A stretch of 50,125 nt of DNA from Amycolatopsis orientalis DSM 43388 (GCF_000411975.1 NZ_ASXG01000114.1:1-50125); one strand, 5' to 3'. Positions 5,267 to 14,825 are shown, numbered from the stretch's first letter. Notes: generated from the letters alone by a model not told the origin. Translations and numbers: made by a program.

Positions 5267-7867
5267 TCACTGCTCCGGCGCCGTGCCGTCTTCTGCTGTG
5301 GGCTCCTCTGGCGTAGCCTCGGCCGCTTCCTCCGAAACCGTCTCGGAAGCCGAAACTTCCGAACCCTCGGGTGCTTCGGCGGAGTCCTCGCCACCATTGG
5401 CGACGTCCGACCCCTCGTCCGCGTTGCGTGCGACCGCGAGAAGGGTGGTTCCGTCACCCAGGTTCATCAGCCGAACGCCCTTGGTCTGCCTGCCCGCCTT
5501 GCGCACGTCCCGCGCCGGCGTGCGGATGACCCCGCCGCTGGACGTGATGGCGAACAGCTCGTCGTCCTCGTCGACGATGAGTGCCCCCACCAGCCTGCCA
5601 CGTTTGCTGTCGTGCTGAATGGTGAGCACGCCCTTGCCACCGCGGCCCTGTACCGGATAGTCCTCGATCGGCGTCCGCTTCGCATACGCGCCGTCCGTGG
5701 CGACCAGAAGGAATTTGTCCGGTTTGACCACGCTGATGCCGAGCAGCTCGTCGCCCTCGTTGAACCGCATGCCCAGCACGCCCGAGGTCGGCCGGCCCAT
5801 CGGGCGCAGCGCCTCGTCGGTCGCGTGGAAGCGGATCGACTGCCCGCCCGCGGACACCAGCAGCAGGTCGTCCTCGGCCGCGGCCAGCACCGCGCCCACC
5901 AGCTCGTCGCCCTCGCGCAGGTTGATCGCGATGAGCCCGCCCGCGCGGTTGGAGTCGAAGTCGGTGAGCTTCGTCTTCTTCACCAGGCCGCGCTTCGTGG
6001 CGAGCACCAGGTACGGCGCGACCTCGTAGTTCGGGATCTCGATGACCTGGGCGATCTGCTCGTCCGGCTGGAACGCGAGCAGGTTCGCCACGTGCTGGCC
6101 GCGCGCGTTGCGGTTGGCCTCGGGCAGGTCGTAGGCCTTCGCCCGGTACACCCGGCCCTTGTTCGTGAAGAACAGGATCCAGTCGTGCGTGGAGCACACG
6201 AAGAAGTGCTGGACGATGTCGTCCTGCTTCAGCGTCGCGCCCTGCACGCCCTTGCCGCCGCGCTTCTGCGAGCGGTACAGGTCGGTTTTCGTCCGCTTGG
6301 CGTAGCCCGTGCGGGTGATGGTGACGACGACGTCTTCCTGTGCGATCAGGTCCTCGACCGAGACATCGCCGTCGAACGGGATGATCTGGGTGCGCCGGTC
6401 GTCGCCGTACTTGTCGACGATCTCCATCAGCTCGTCGCGGATGATCGCGCGCTGCCGCTCGGGCTTCTCGAGGATGTCCTTGAGGTCGGCGATCTCCAGC
6501 TCGATCTCGGCCAGGGTGTCGATGATCCGCTGCCGTTCCAGCGCGGCCAGCCGGCGCAGCTGCATGTCCAGGATCGCGGTGGCCTGGATCTCGTCGATCT
6601 CGAGCAGTTCCATCAGGCCGGGCCGGGCCTCGTCGGCCGAGGGCGACCGCCGGATCAGGGCGATCACCTCGTCCAGCATGTCGAGCGCCTTGACCAGACC
6701 GCGCAGGATGTGGGCCCGTTCCTCGGCCTTGCGCAGCCGGAACCGGGTCCGCCGCACGATCACGTCGACCTGGTGCTTCACGTAGTGCCGGATGATCTGG
6801 TCGAGCCGCAGCGTGCGCGGCACGTCGTCGACCAGCGCCAGCATGTTGACGCCGAAGTTCTGCTGCAGCTGGGTGTGCTTGTAGAGGTTGTTCAGCACCA
6901 CCTTCGCCACCGCGTCGCGCTTGAGCGTGATGACGATCCGCATGCCGGACCGGCTGTTGGTCTCGTCCGCGATGTCGGCGATGCCGGTGATCTTGCCGTC
7001 GCGCACGAGGTGCGCGATGTTCTCGACCAGGTTGTCCGGGTTCACCTGATAGGGCAGCTCGGACACGACCAGGATGGTGCGGCCCTTCGCGTCCTCTTCC
7101 ACCTCGACGACCGCGCGCATCCGGATCGAACCGCGGCCGGTGCGGTAGGCGTCCTCGATGCCGGACGTGCCGAGGATCATCGCCTTGGTCGGGAAGTCCG
7201 GGCCCTTGATCCGCACGAGCAGCGCGGCCAGCAGTTCGTCATCGGTCGCGTCCGGGTTCTCCAGCGCCCACACGACGCCTTCGGAGACCTCGCGCAGGTT
7301 GTGCGGCGGGATGTTCGTCGCCATCCCGACCGCGATCCCGGAACCACCGTTGACCAGCAGGTTCGGGAACCGCGACGGCAGCACGTCGGGCTCCTGGGTG
7401 CGCCCGTCGTAGTTGTCGCGGAAATCGACGGTGTCCTCTTCGATGTCCGCGAGCATCTGCATCGCGAGCGGCGCGAGCCGGGACTCGGTGTACCGCATCG
7501 CGGCCGCGGGGTCGTTGCCCGACGAGCCGAAGTTGCCCTGTCCGTCGATCAGCGGATAGCGCAGCGACCACGGCTGGGCGAGCCGCACGAGCGCGTCGTA
7601 GATCGCCGAGTCGCCGTGCGGGTGGTAGTTGCCCATGACGTCGCCGACGACGCGGGAGCACTTGTTGTACCCGCGGTCCGGGCGGAACCCGGAGTCGAAC
7701 ATCGAGTACAGGATCCGGCGCGCCACCGGCTTGAGGCCGTCGCGCACGTCCGGCAGCGCCCGCGACACGATGACGCTCATCGCGTAGTCGATGTAGGAGC
7801 GCTGCATCTCCTGCTGGATGTCGACCGGTTCGATCCGGTCGTGTTCCGGCGGCAAGGTTTCCGTCAT
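5267..7867 (-). CDS. gyrA: DNA gyrase subunit A
   Basis: 866 residues, full length. GyrA is the breakage-reunion subunit of gyrase, which introduces negative supercoils using ATP hydrolysed by GyrB. The active-site tyrosine is Y126 in AAMRYTE. The quinolone region reads HPHGDSAIYD (82-91) with Ser87 and Asp91, the sensitive-type residues. The GyrA box appears as QKRGGKGV in the C-terminal beta-pinwheel domain, which is required for DNA wrapping. The last 50 residues form an acidic Glu/Ala/Ser tail. The ATG at 7867 has AGAAGGA upstream with 5-nt spacing. gyrB lies 50 bp upstream, so the two form an operon. Confidence 0.98.
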   Translation of the reverse strand: MTETLPPEHDRIEPVDIQQEMQRSYIDYAMSVIVSRALPDVRDGLKPVARRILYSMFDSGFRPDRGYNKCSRVVGDVMGNYHPHGDSAIYDALVRLAQPWSLRYPLIDGQGNFGSSGNDPAAAMRYTESRLAPLAMQMLADIEEDTVDFRDNYDGRTQEPDVLPSRFPNLLVNGGSGIAVGMATNIPPHNLREVSEGVVWALENPDATDDELLAALLVRIKGPDFPTKAMILGTSGIEDAYRTGRGSIRMRAVVEVEEDAKGRTILVVSELPYQVNPDNLVENIAHLVRDGKITGIADIADETNSRSGMRIVITLKRDAVAKVVLNNLYKHTQLQQNFGVNMLALVDDVPRTLRLDQIIRHYVKHQVDVIVRRTRFRLRKAEERAHILRGLVKALDMLDEVIALIRRSPSADEARPGLMELLEIDEIQATAILDMQLRRLAALERQRIIDTLAEIELEIADLKDILEKPERQRAIIRDELMEIVDKYGDDRRTQIIPFDGDVSVEDLIAQEDVVVTITRTGYAKRTKTDLYRSQKRGGKGVQGATLKQDDIVQHFFVCSTHDWILFFTNKGRVYRAKAYDLPEANRNARGQHVANLLAFQPDEQIAQVIEIPNYEVAPYLVLATKRGLVKKTKLTDFDSNRAGGLIAINLREGDELVGAVLAAAEDDLLLVSAGGQSIRFHATDEALRPMGRPTSGVLGMRFNEGDELLGISVVKPDKFLLVATDGAYAKRTPIEDYPVQGRGGKGVLTIQHDSKRGRLVGALIVDEDDELFAITSSGGVIRTPARDVRKAGRQTKGVRLMNLGDGTTLLAVARNADEGSDVANGGEDSAEAPEGSEVSASETVSEEAAEATPEEPTAEDGTAPEQ

Positions 7868-7917
7868 GGGGTCCTTCTCGGTGAGCAGTCCTGGGGAAGC
7901 GGATTAGCGGGGGACGC

Positions 7918-9885
7918 CTACACGTCCAGGAAGCGCACGTCCTTGGCGTTGCGCGTGATGAACGAGCGGCGCGCTTCCACGTCCTCGCCCATCAGCACGG
8001 AGAACAGCTCGTCGGCCTGCGCGGCGTCGTCGAGGGTGACCTGCCCGAGCAGCCGGTTCGCCGGGTCCATCGTGGTCTCCCACAGCTCCTCGGCGTTCAT
8101 CTCGCCGAGACCCTTGTACCGCTGGATCGCGTCGTCCTTCGGAAGGCGGCGGCCCGCCTCGACGCCGGCCTGGATGACCGCGTCGCGTTCCTTGTCCGAG
8201 TACGCGTACTCCGGCTCCGACCTCGGCCACTTGATCTTGTACAGCGGCGGCCGCGACAGGAACACGTGGCCGTGCTCGATCAGCGGCGTCATGAACCGGA
8301 ACAGCAGGGTGAGCAGCAGCGTGGTGATGTGCTGGCCGTCGACGTCGGCGTCGGCCATCAGCACGATCTTGTGGTAGCGCAGCTTCGAGATGTCGAAATC
8401 GTCGTGGATGCCGGTGCCGAGCGCGGTGATCAGCGACTGGACCTCGGTGTTTTTGAGGACGCGGTCGATCCGGGCCTTCTCGACGTTGATGATCTTGCCG
8501 CGGATCGGCAGGATCGCCTGGTACATCGAGTCGCGGCCTTCCTTGGCCGAACCGCCCGCCGAGTCGCCCTCCACGATGTAGAGCTCGCATTCGCCGGGGT
8601 CGTTCGAGCGGCAGTCCTTGAGCTTGCCCGGCAGACCGCCGATCTCCAGCGCGCCCTTGCGCCGCACCAGGTCGCGCGCCTTGCGGGCAGCGAGCCGGGC
8701 CTGCGCCGACGAGATCGACTTGTTGATGATCGTCTTGGCTTCGCTCGGGTTGCGCTCGAACCAGTCGGCGAGCCATTCGTTCGACTGCTGCTGCACGAAC
8801 GTCTTGGCCTCGCTGTTGCCCAGCTTGGTCTTGGTCTGGCCCTCGAACTGCGGCTCGGCCAGCTTGATCGACACGATCGCGGCGAGGCCCTCGCGCACGT
8901 CGTCGCCGGTCAGGTTGGCGTCCTTCTCCTTGAGCAGCTTCTTCTCGCGCGCGTACGCGTTGACCACGCGGGTGAGCGCGGCGCGGAAGCCCTCTTCGTG
9001 CGTGCCGCCCTCGTGCGTGTTGATCGTGTTGGCGAAGGTGTACACCGACGGGGTGAACCCGGTGTTCCACTGCATCGCGACCTCGACCTCGAGGCCGGAG
9101 CCCTTGGCGTCGAAGGAGATGACGCTCTCGTGGATCGGGTCCTTGCTGCCGTTGATGTGCTTGACGAAGTCCTCGAGCCCGCCCGGGTAGCAGTAGACGA
9201 CTTCCTTGACCCGGGCCTGCTTGCCGGCGGCGTCCTCTTCGGTCTCCTCGTCGGTGACGCGCTCGTCGCGCAGCGACAGGGTGAGGCCCTTGTTGAGGAA
9301 CGCCATCTCCTGCAGGCGGCGCGAGATGGTCTCGAAGTTGTAGGTGGTGGTCTCGAAGATCTCGCCGTCGGCCCAGAACGTGATGGTGGTGCCGGTGTCG
9401 GTGGCCGGGCCGAGGTCCTCGAGCGGCCCCGGGACCTGGTTGAGGTACTCCTGGCGCCAGCTGCGGCCGCCGACCTTGATCTCGGCGAGCAGCTTCGTCG
9501 ACAGCGCGTTCACCACGGAGACGCCGACGCCGTGCAGACCGCCGGACACCGCGTAGGAGTCGCTGTCGAACTTGCCGCCCGCGTGCAGGATGGTGAGCAC
9601 GACCTCGAGGGTCGGTTTCTGTTCCTTCGGGTGGATGTCGACCGGGATGCCGCGGCCGTCGTCGACGACCCGCACCCCGCCGTCCGCGAGCAGGGTAACC
9701 TCGACCTTGGTGGCGTACCCCGCCATCGCCTCGTCCACGGAGTTGTCCACCACTTCCTGGACCAGGTGGTGGAGGCCGCGCTCACCGGTGGAACCGATGT
9801 ACATGCCGGGGCGCTTGCGAACTGCTTCGAGGCCTTCGAGCACGGTGATGGACGACGCGTTGTACTCGCTCTTGTTCTCGGTCAC
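7918..9885 (-). CDS. gyrB: DNA gyrase subunit B
   Basis: 655 residues, full length for a short-form GyrB. The GHKL ATPase domain shows VVDNSVDEA (with E44 and N48), DDGRGIPVD (75-83) and GGLHGVGVSVVNALS (115-129). The transducer domain follows, then the Toprim domain with EGDSAGGSA and the metal-binding ADADVDG, and the C-terminal tail with KGLGEMNAEELW. It pairs with GyrA to form gyrase. The start GTG at 9885 has GAGGAG about 9 nt upstream. The 197-bp gap to dciA upstream probably holds the gyrBA promoter; I could not assign its -10 and -35 boxes with confidence. Confidence 0.98.
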   Translation of the reverse strand: MTENKSEYNASSITVLEGLEAVRKRPGMYIGSTGERGLHHLVQEVVDNSVDEAMAGYATKVEVTLLADGGVRVVDDGRGIPVDIHPKEQKPTLEVVLTILHAGGKFDSDSYAVSGGLHGVGVSVVNALSTKLLAEIKVGGRSWRQEYLNQVPGPLEDLGPATDTGTTITFWADGEIFETTTYNFETISRRLQEMAFLNKGLTLSLRDERVTDEETEEDAAGKQARVKEVVYCYPGGLEDFVKHINGSKDPIHESVISFDAKGSGLEVEVAMQWNTGFTPSVYTFANTINTHEGGTHEEGFRAALTRVVNAYAREKKLLKEKDANLTGDDVREGLAAIVSIKLAEPQFEGQTKTKLGNSEAKTFVQQQSNEWLADWFERNPSEAKTIINKSISSAQARLAARKARDLVRRKGALEIGGLPGKLKDCRSNDPGECELYIVEGDSAGGSAKEGRDSMYQAILPIRGKIINVEKARIDRVLKNTEVQSLITALGTGIHDDFDISKLRYHKIVLMADADVDGQHITTLLLTLLFRFMTPLIEHGHVFLSRPPLYKIKWPRSEPEYAYSDKERDAVIQAGVEAGRRLPKDDAIQRYKGLGEMNAEELWETTMDPANRLLGQVTLDDAAQADELFSVLMGEDVEARRSFITRNAKDVRFLDV

Positions 9886-10082
9886 CGGCGTTGTTTCTCC
9901 TCGTCTCGCCCGAGCGGACGTCCGCTACTACAACAGTGTACTTGGCCGCACGCGCTCACATGCGGCTAGGACACCGCTGAGCCGGTCGCAGAGGGACGAA
10001 ATCACCCTCAGTTGAGTCATCTCGTATCCGCAGCCGCGCGGCCCGGTTCTCGGGGAACTCATCCGGCGGAGCGCAACCCCCG

Positions 10083-10835
10083 TCAGCCGTACGTGTCACG
10101 CGGCCCGCGGCCGGGCACGTGCCGAGGCCCTTTCCGCCAGCTCGGAGCGGTCGGGCCCTGGATCCGCATCCGCTTGACCACGCCGTTCCCGACGCCCGCG
10201 GCGATCTTCGCCAGCAATTTGCCCTGCAGCAACCGCAACTGCGTGGCCCACGCGGTGGAACTCGCGCGGACGGTCAGCTCGCCGTCTTTGAGCGCCACCG
10301 GCTGGGCGTGTTCGGCGACGTCCTCGCCGACCAGCCGGGCCCACTGCCCGAACACGCGCGCGTTGGTCATCGTGTCCTGCCAGCCGCTGTCGGAGATCAG
10401 CCGCGAGACGAGCCGGCCGAGCGGCTGCGGGTCGCGCGGATCCGCGCCGGGCCCCGACCAGCGCCGGCGCGCCCGGTTCTGTCCGCCGCCCCCGGTGATC
10501 CGGCCGCGCCGGAGGTTCGGCGGGGCGCCGCGTTCGCGGGCCTTCGCCTTCGCCGCTTCGAGCGCGGCGTGCGCGAGGTCGCGGCCGCTCGGTTTGTCCC
10601 CAGCGGGCGTCTCGTTCGGCCCAGTGGAACTGTCACTCTCAGTGGTGCCACGCGCGGGATTTCGTGGGTTAACCCACGCTTCCGAGGTGTCAAGACCGCC
10701 ATCCGGCCGGTTCGTCACGCGCGGCGATAACGCGGCTCCGGGTTTATCCACACTGTCCACAGGTTTGTCCCCAGATCGGTGGGCAACCCGCGTGACCCCG
10801 GTCACCCCGCGTGGTCGTTGTGGCTGTTCAGACAC
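10083..10835 (-). CDS. dciA: DciA-type replicative helicase loader/recruiter (DUF721)
   Basis: 250 residues. The C-terminal half (about 140-225: SRLISDSGWQD, FGQWARLVGEDVAEHAQP, GELTVRASSTAWATQLRLL) is the DUF721/DciA KH-like domain that recruits DnaB helicase in bacteria lacking DnaC or DnaI. The N-terminal 130 residues are polar, charged and probably disordered. The GTG start overlaps the end of recF by 8 nt (GTGTCTGA), so translation is coupled. The N-terminal coding DNA contains several DnaA-box matches on the opposite strand, which also gives the protein repeated GDKP/VDKP peptides. Its place between recF and gyrB is usual in actinobacteria. Confidence 0.9.
   Translation of the reverse strand: MSEQPQRPRGVTGVTRVAHRSGDKPVDSVDKPGAALSPRVTNRPDGGLDTSEAWVNPRNPARGTTESDSSTGPNETPAGDKPSGRDLAHAALEAAKAKARERGAPPNLRRGRITGGGGQNRARRRWSGPGADPRDPQPLGRLVSRLISDSGWQDTMTNARVFGQWARLVGEDVAEHAQPVALKDGELTVRASSTAWATQLRLLQGKLLAKIAAGVGNGVVKRMRIQGPTAPSWRKGPRHVPGRGPRDTYG
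10594..10774 (+). promoter_or_regulatory. DnaA-box cluster inside the dciA coding region
   Basis: TTATCCACA at 10745-10753, CTGTCCACA at 10754-10762 and TTGTCCCCA at 10766-10774 lie within 30 bp, and another TTGTCCCCA lies at 10594-10602. These match the DnaA-box forms in oriC of this window. They lie within the N-terminal codons of dciA, about 60-240 bp downstream of its start. DnaA could bind here to regulate dciA or to extend the origin region. The matches are seen; the binding is inferred. Confidence 0.5.
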
Positions 10836-11982
10836 GGTTCACCTCCCCGTCGGCCACCGTGAACCTCGCCCCGGCGAGCTCCTCGGGCACGTCCTCGGCC
10901 ACCGCCGCGGTGATGAGCACCTGCTCGGCGCCCGCGGCGACCTCGGCCAGCCGGGCCCGGCGCTTGCGGTCGAGCTCGGCGAACACATCGTCCAGCAAAA
11001 GCACCGGTTCGCCCGCTTCGGCACGCAGAAGCTCGTAACTTCCGAGCCGCAACGCGAGCGCGAACGACCACGACTCGCCGTGGCTCGCGTATCCCTTCGC
11101 CGGCGCATCGCCGAGGATCAGCTCCAGCTCGTCCCGATGGGGTCCGACGAGACTGATCCCTCGCTCCAGTTCCTGCCGCCGCGTGTCGGCCAACGCCTTC
11201 AACAACAGCTCGCGCAGCACCTCTGCCTCGGCACGCTCTCCGCCCGGCACGCCGTATGAAGGCGGAAGCGCTTCGCCGAGCGAAGACTTGTACGCGATCT
11301 TCGCCGGGCGAGAGTCGGGCGCGACTCCCATATAAGCGTCAGCGGTGTACGGCGCGAGGTCCGCGATGAGGTTCAACCGTGCCGCCAGCAACTGCGCGCC
11401 AGCCACCGAGAGATGGTCGTCCCACACGTCGAGCGTCGACAGCGCGTACGGATCTTCGCGACCAGTACGGCGTTTGCCCGCGGTCTTGAGAAGCGCGTTG
11501 CGCTGCTTAAGCACCTTCTCGTAGTCCGCGCGCACGCCGGCATACCGAGGTGCGCGAAGCACGAGCAGTTCGTCCATGAACCGACGGCGTTCGCTCGGGT
11601 CGCCGCGCACCAGCGCGAGGTCCTCCGGAGAGAACAGCACCGTACGCAGAATTCCAAGCACGTCGCGCGGCTTGCCGACCGCACCACGATTCACCCGAGC
11701 CCGGTTGGCGCGGCCGGGCGTGATCTCGAGCTCGACCGTCAGCTCGCGGTCCTCGTTGACGACCGCGACCCGGATCAGCGCGCGCTCACAGCCGTGGCGG
11801 ACAAGCGGGGCGTCCGTGGCGACCCGATGCGAACCGAGGGTCGCCACGTAGCCGATCGCTTCGAGCAGGTTCGTCTTCCCCCGGCCGTTCTGGCCGACGA
11901 GCACGACCGGCCCCGGTTCGAGGGCGAGGTCGGCCAGCGGCCAGGACCGGAAGTCGGTGACCTGGAGATGTCGCAGATACAC
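10828..11982 (-). CDS. recF: DNA replication/repair protein RecF
   Basis: 384 residues. RecF is an SMC-like ABC ATPase that helps load RecA at gapped DNA. The N-terminus MYLRHLQVTDFRSW is typical. Walker A is GQNGRGKT (30-37), the signature and Walker B near the C-terminus include PVLLLDDVFAELD, and the final domain ends EEVNRV-like (DGEVNRV). The GTG start at 11982 lies 19 bp after the gnd stop. No clear Shine-Dalgarno is visible there, so translation may depend on coupling with gnd. The 3' end overlaps dciA by 8 nt. Confidence 0.96.
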   Translation of the reverse strand: MYLRHLQVTDFRSWPLADLALEPGPVVLVGQNGRGKTNLLEAIGYVATLGSHRVATDAPLVRHGCERALIRVAVVNEDRELTVELEITPGRANRARVNRGAVGKPRDVLGILRTVLFSPEDLALVRGDPSERRRFMDELLVLRAPRYAGVRADYEKVLKQRNALLKTAGKRRTGREDPYALSTLDVWDDHLSVAGAQLLAARLNLIADLAPYTADAYMGVAPDSRPAKIAYKSSLGEALPPSYGVPGGERAEAEVLRELLLKALADTRRQELERGISLVGPHRDELELILGDAPAKGYASHGESWSFALALRLGSYELLRAEAGEPVLLLDDVFAELDRKRRARLAEVAAGAEQVLITAAVAEDVPEELAGARFTVADGEVNRV

Positions 11983-12000
11983 GGGCGGGGACCGCGGGAG

Positions 12001-12891
12001 CTAGCTCCCGGCCTTCTTCACCGCGTGGCCGCCGAACTGGTTGCGCAGCGCGGCGACGGCGCGCATCGCGGCGGAGTCCTTCTGCCGCGAGGAGAACCGG
12101 GCGAACAGCGCGGCCGACAGCACCGGAGCGGGCACCGCGTGGTTGACCGCTTCCTCCAGCGTCCAGCGGCCCTCGCCGGAGTCCTCGACGTAACCTTCCA
12201 GGTCGTCCAGCTCCGGGTCCTCGTCCAGCGCGCGCACCAGCAGGTCGAGCAGCCACGAGCGGACCACGGTGCCGCGCTGCCAGCCCTTGATCACGGCGGG
12301 CACGTCTTCGACGATCTTCGACGCTTCGAGCAGTTCGAAGCCCTCGGCGTAGGCCTGCATGATGCCGTACTCGATGCCGTTGTGGATCATCTTCGCGTAG
12401 TGCCCGGCGCCGACCGAGCCGGCGCGCGAGAAGCCTTCCTCGCGCGGACCCTCCGGACGCAGCGCGTCGAAGATCGGCATCGCGCGCTGGACGTCGGACG
12501 CCGCGCCGCCGACCATCAGGCCGTAGCCGTTGTCCTTGCCCCACACGCCGCCGGAGACGCCGCAGTCGAGGTAGCCGACGCCGTGCGAAGCGAGCAGATC
12601 GGCGTTCAGCTTGTCGTCGGTGAACTTCGAGTTCCCGCCGTCGATCACCAGGTCGCCCTCGGACAGCAGCTGCCCGAGCTCGGTCACGGTCTGCCGGGTC
12701 GGTTCCCCGGCCGGGACCATGATCCACACGATCCGCGGACTGGACAGCTGGGAAACCATGTCTTCGAGCGAGGTCGAGTCGCTGACGTCGGGGTTGCGGT
12801 CGTAGCCGACCACCTCGTGCCCGGCGGCGCGCAGCCGCTCGCGCATGTTGAAGCCCATCTTGCCCAGGCCGACGAGACCCAGCTGAACCAT
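12001..12891 (-). CDS. gnd: 6-phosphogluconate dehydrogenase, decarboxylating (short, GndA/YqeC-like type)
   Basis: 296 residues, the short form common beside dnaN in actinobacteria (the classical enzyme has about 470). It oxidatively decarboxylates 6-phosphogluconate to ribulose 5-phosphate. The dinucleotide fold begins GLVGLGKMG (5-13), with VVGYDRN (27-33) at the cofactor specificity position; the Asp there may favour NAD, but this is not decisive. IDGGNS (83-88), CGVSGG (110-115) and the catalytic GAGHYAKMIHNGIEYG (161-176, K167) are intact. The ATG at 12891 has AAAGGGGA upstream. It lies in the dnaN-gnd-recF run with a 49-bp gap from dnaN. Confidence 0.93.
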   Translation of the reverse strand: MVQLGLVGLGKMGFNMRERLRAAGHEVVGYDRNPDVSDSTSLEDMVSQLSSPRIVWIMVPAGEPTRQTVTELGQLLSEGDLVIDGGNSKFTDDKLNADLLASHGVGYLDCGVSGGVWGKDNGYGLMVGGAASDVQRAMPIFDALRPEGPREEGFSRAGSVGAGHYAKMIHNGIEYGIMQAYAEGFELLEASKIVEDVPAVIKGWQRGTVVRSWLLDLLVRALDEDPELDDLEGYVEDSGEGRWTLEEAVNHAVPAPVLSAALFARFSSRQKDSAAMRAVAALRNQFGGHAVKKAGS

Positions 12892-12940
12892 GAGATCCCC
12901 TTTGGATTGGATCGGTTTTCCTCGGTTGGACGCGCGCCGC

Positions 12941-14074
12941 TCAGCCCGGCAGCCGGACCGGCATGAGCAGGTAGAGATATCCGGGGACGACGTTGCCCTC
13001 GGCGTCGGCCGGCTTGATCAGCGCCGGCCGGTTGGGCGTGGTGAACGTCAGCTCGGCCCGGTCGCTGTGCAGCGCGCCGAGCCCGTCGACGAGATAGCCC
13101 GGGTTGAACGCGATGGTGACCGGTTCGCCCTCGTAGTCGACCTGCAGTTCCTCTTCGGCGCTGCCCTCGTCGTCGCCGCCCGCGGACAGCCGCAGCGAGC
13201 CGTCGCCGAACTCGAGCCGCACCTGGGTGCCGCGCTCGGCGACCAGCGACACGCGCTTGATCGACTCGGTCAGCGCGCCGACCTCGATGACCGCACGCGA
13301 GGTGTGGTTGGCGGGCAGCAGCTGACGGTACGGCGGGAACTCGGCGTCGAGCAGCCGGGTGGTCGTGTAGCGGCCGGCCCCGGACAGGCCGAGCAGACCG
13401 TCGCCGGAAGCAAGCGCGAGCTGCACGGTGGTGCCCGCGCCGCCGAGTGTCTTGGCGGCCTCGGCGAGCGTGCGGGCCGGGACGAGCACCGCGGCGTCGG
13501 ACAAGCCCTCGGCCGGCTTCCAGGTGAACTCGCGCATGGCGAGCCGGAACCGGTCGGTGGCGACGAGGGTGAGCGTCTCGCCGGAGATCTCCAGCCGCAT
13601 GCCGGTGAGCATGGGGAGCGTGTCGTCCTTGCCGGCCGCGGTGGCGACCTGCGTGACCGCCTGGCCGAAGACGTCGCCGGTGAGCTCGCCCGCGTGCGCG
13701 GGCTGGGACGGCAGCTGCGGGTAGTCCTCGACCGGCATGGTCGGGAGGCTGAACCGGGCGCTGCCGCACGTGATGGTGGCGCGGGCGCCGTCGACGGAGA
13801 TCTCGACCGGCTGCGCGGGCAGCGCCTTGGTGATGTCGGCGAGGAGACGGCCGGAGACGAGCAGCCGCCCGCCGTCGGCGATGGTCGCGGGCACGCCGAC
13901 CGTGGCCGAGACCTCGTAGTCGAAGCCGGAGACCGTGAGCGCGTCGGACTCCCCGTCCGCGCCCGCGTCGAGGAGGACGCCGCCCAGGACCGGCACCGGA
14001 GGCCGGGAGGGGAGGCTTCTGGCCACCCACGCGACGGCGTCGGCGAGCCCGTCGCGCTCGACGCGGATCTTCAT
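12941..14074 (-). CDS. dnaN: DNA polymerase III sliding clamp (beta subunit)
   Basis: 377 residues. The ring-shaped clamp confers processivity on the replicase. It starts MKIRVERDGLADAVAWVARSL-like and shows the three-domain repeat pattern, with LPMLTGMRLEI, LVATDRFRLAMRE and a C-terminus ending LYLLMPVRLPG, the standard clamp ending (MPMRL type). The ATG at 14074 is chosen over longer upstream frames because AAAGGAAG lies 7 nt upstream and the N-terminus then matches the family. It is transcribed away from oriC, followed by gnd and recF. Confidence 0.97.
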   Translation of the reverse strand: MKIRVERDGLADAVAWVARSLPSRPPVPVLGGVLLDAGADGESDALTVSGFDYEVSATVGVPATIADGGRLLVSGRLLADITKALPAQPVEISVDGARATITCGSARFSLPTMPVEDYPQLPSQPAHAGELTGDVFGQAVTQVATAAGKDDTLPMLTGMRLEISGETLTLVATDRFRLAMREFTWKPAEGLSDAAVLVPARTLAEAAKTLGGAGTTVQLALASGDGLLGLSGAGRYTTTRLLDAEFPPYRQLLPANHTSRAVIEVGALTESIKRVSLVAERGTQVRLEFGDGSLRLSAGGDDEGSAEEELQVDYEGEPVTIAFNPGYLVDGLGALHSDRAELTFTTPNRPALIKPADAEGNVVPGYLYLLMPVRLPG

Positions 14075-14280
14075 GCGCGCTTCCTTTCGACAGCCGAGCC
14101 CCTCGGCTCGTGAAGGGGTCGCCGGGTACCGGTCGTGAGCACCGCGCGCGACCGGGTCCCCGCCGGTCCGGTCCGCCCCGCGCGGGAACGGACCAGCTGC
14201 AGACATCCACGTTAGGCCGTCGCCGGGGGCGCCGTCACCTCGGCCTCCCCTTCACTTTGTCGACAAGGCGACACGGATCT

Positions 14281-14825
14281 CGGGTTGTCCCCAGTTTCGT
14301 CCTCCGCCTGTTTTTGTTCTGTTCTTTCTTAGAAGAGATGAAAAACCAGTAGCAGTAATAGGGGGTGTGGATTGTGTGGACAGCACTCGTTCCCGCTGGT
14401 CGTGGCGTGCGGCGGCCTGTGGGCAGTCCTGGTGGCGGATCGGTGGATGGTTCGGGCGGTCCGTGGATGGTTTCGGGCGTCCCCCGATCAATCCACAGTT
14501 GCCCCCAGTTGTCCCCAAGGTTGTCCCCAGGTTGGGAGCGAGTTGTACCCAGCCTCTGGGGGCAGCCGGAGCGGCCGGGATCGCCCTGCTGAGTGACGAC
14601 CCACAGTTGTGGATCGCCTGTGGGCAACCTGGGGAATCCGCGTGGACAACCCTGGGGACAACCTGTGGATTCGGTGTGGGCGGCATGTGGAGCGAATCCG
14701 GGTCGCCGCAGCTCCCAGATCTGTTGGCACTATGGGCAAACTGCACACACCCTGGGGAAAACCCCTTGTGTATCAATAAGTTTGGGAAATTCTCTGTACA
14801 CAGGCTGTGGACGTCTGTGGATGGG
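14281..14825. other. oriC: Chromosomal replication origin oriC (dnaA-dnaN intergenic)
   Basis: The 909-bp dnaA-dnaN gap has no credible gene and about twenty DnaA-box-like 9-mers. Clear ones on the plus strand are TTGTCCCCA at 14285, 14509 and 14521, CAATCCACA at 14489 and TTGTACCCA at 14543. On the minus strand, read as plus-strand TGTGGACAA-like, they lie at 14375, 14418, 14608, 14619 (TGTGGGCAA), 14641 (CGTGGACAA), 14653 (TGGGGACAA), 14664, 14731, 14806 and 14816. Plus-oriented boxes dominate 14489-14551 and minus-oriented ones 14608-14824. AT-richer tracts at about 14311-14360 and 14761-14800 are candidate unwinding elements. The GC-rich consensus is as expected for actinobacterial DnaA. 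Confidence 0.93.

Noticed and set aside
5255..8377. Very long plus-strand frame opposite gyrA
   Set aside because: It mirrors gyrA codon structure on the other strand and has Arg/Val/Asp-biased composition with no family; it is an antisense shadow.
8266..9969. Long plus-strand frame opposite gyrB
   Set aside because: Antisense shadow of gyrB with the same biased composition.
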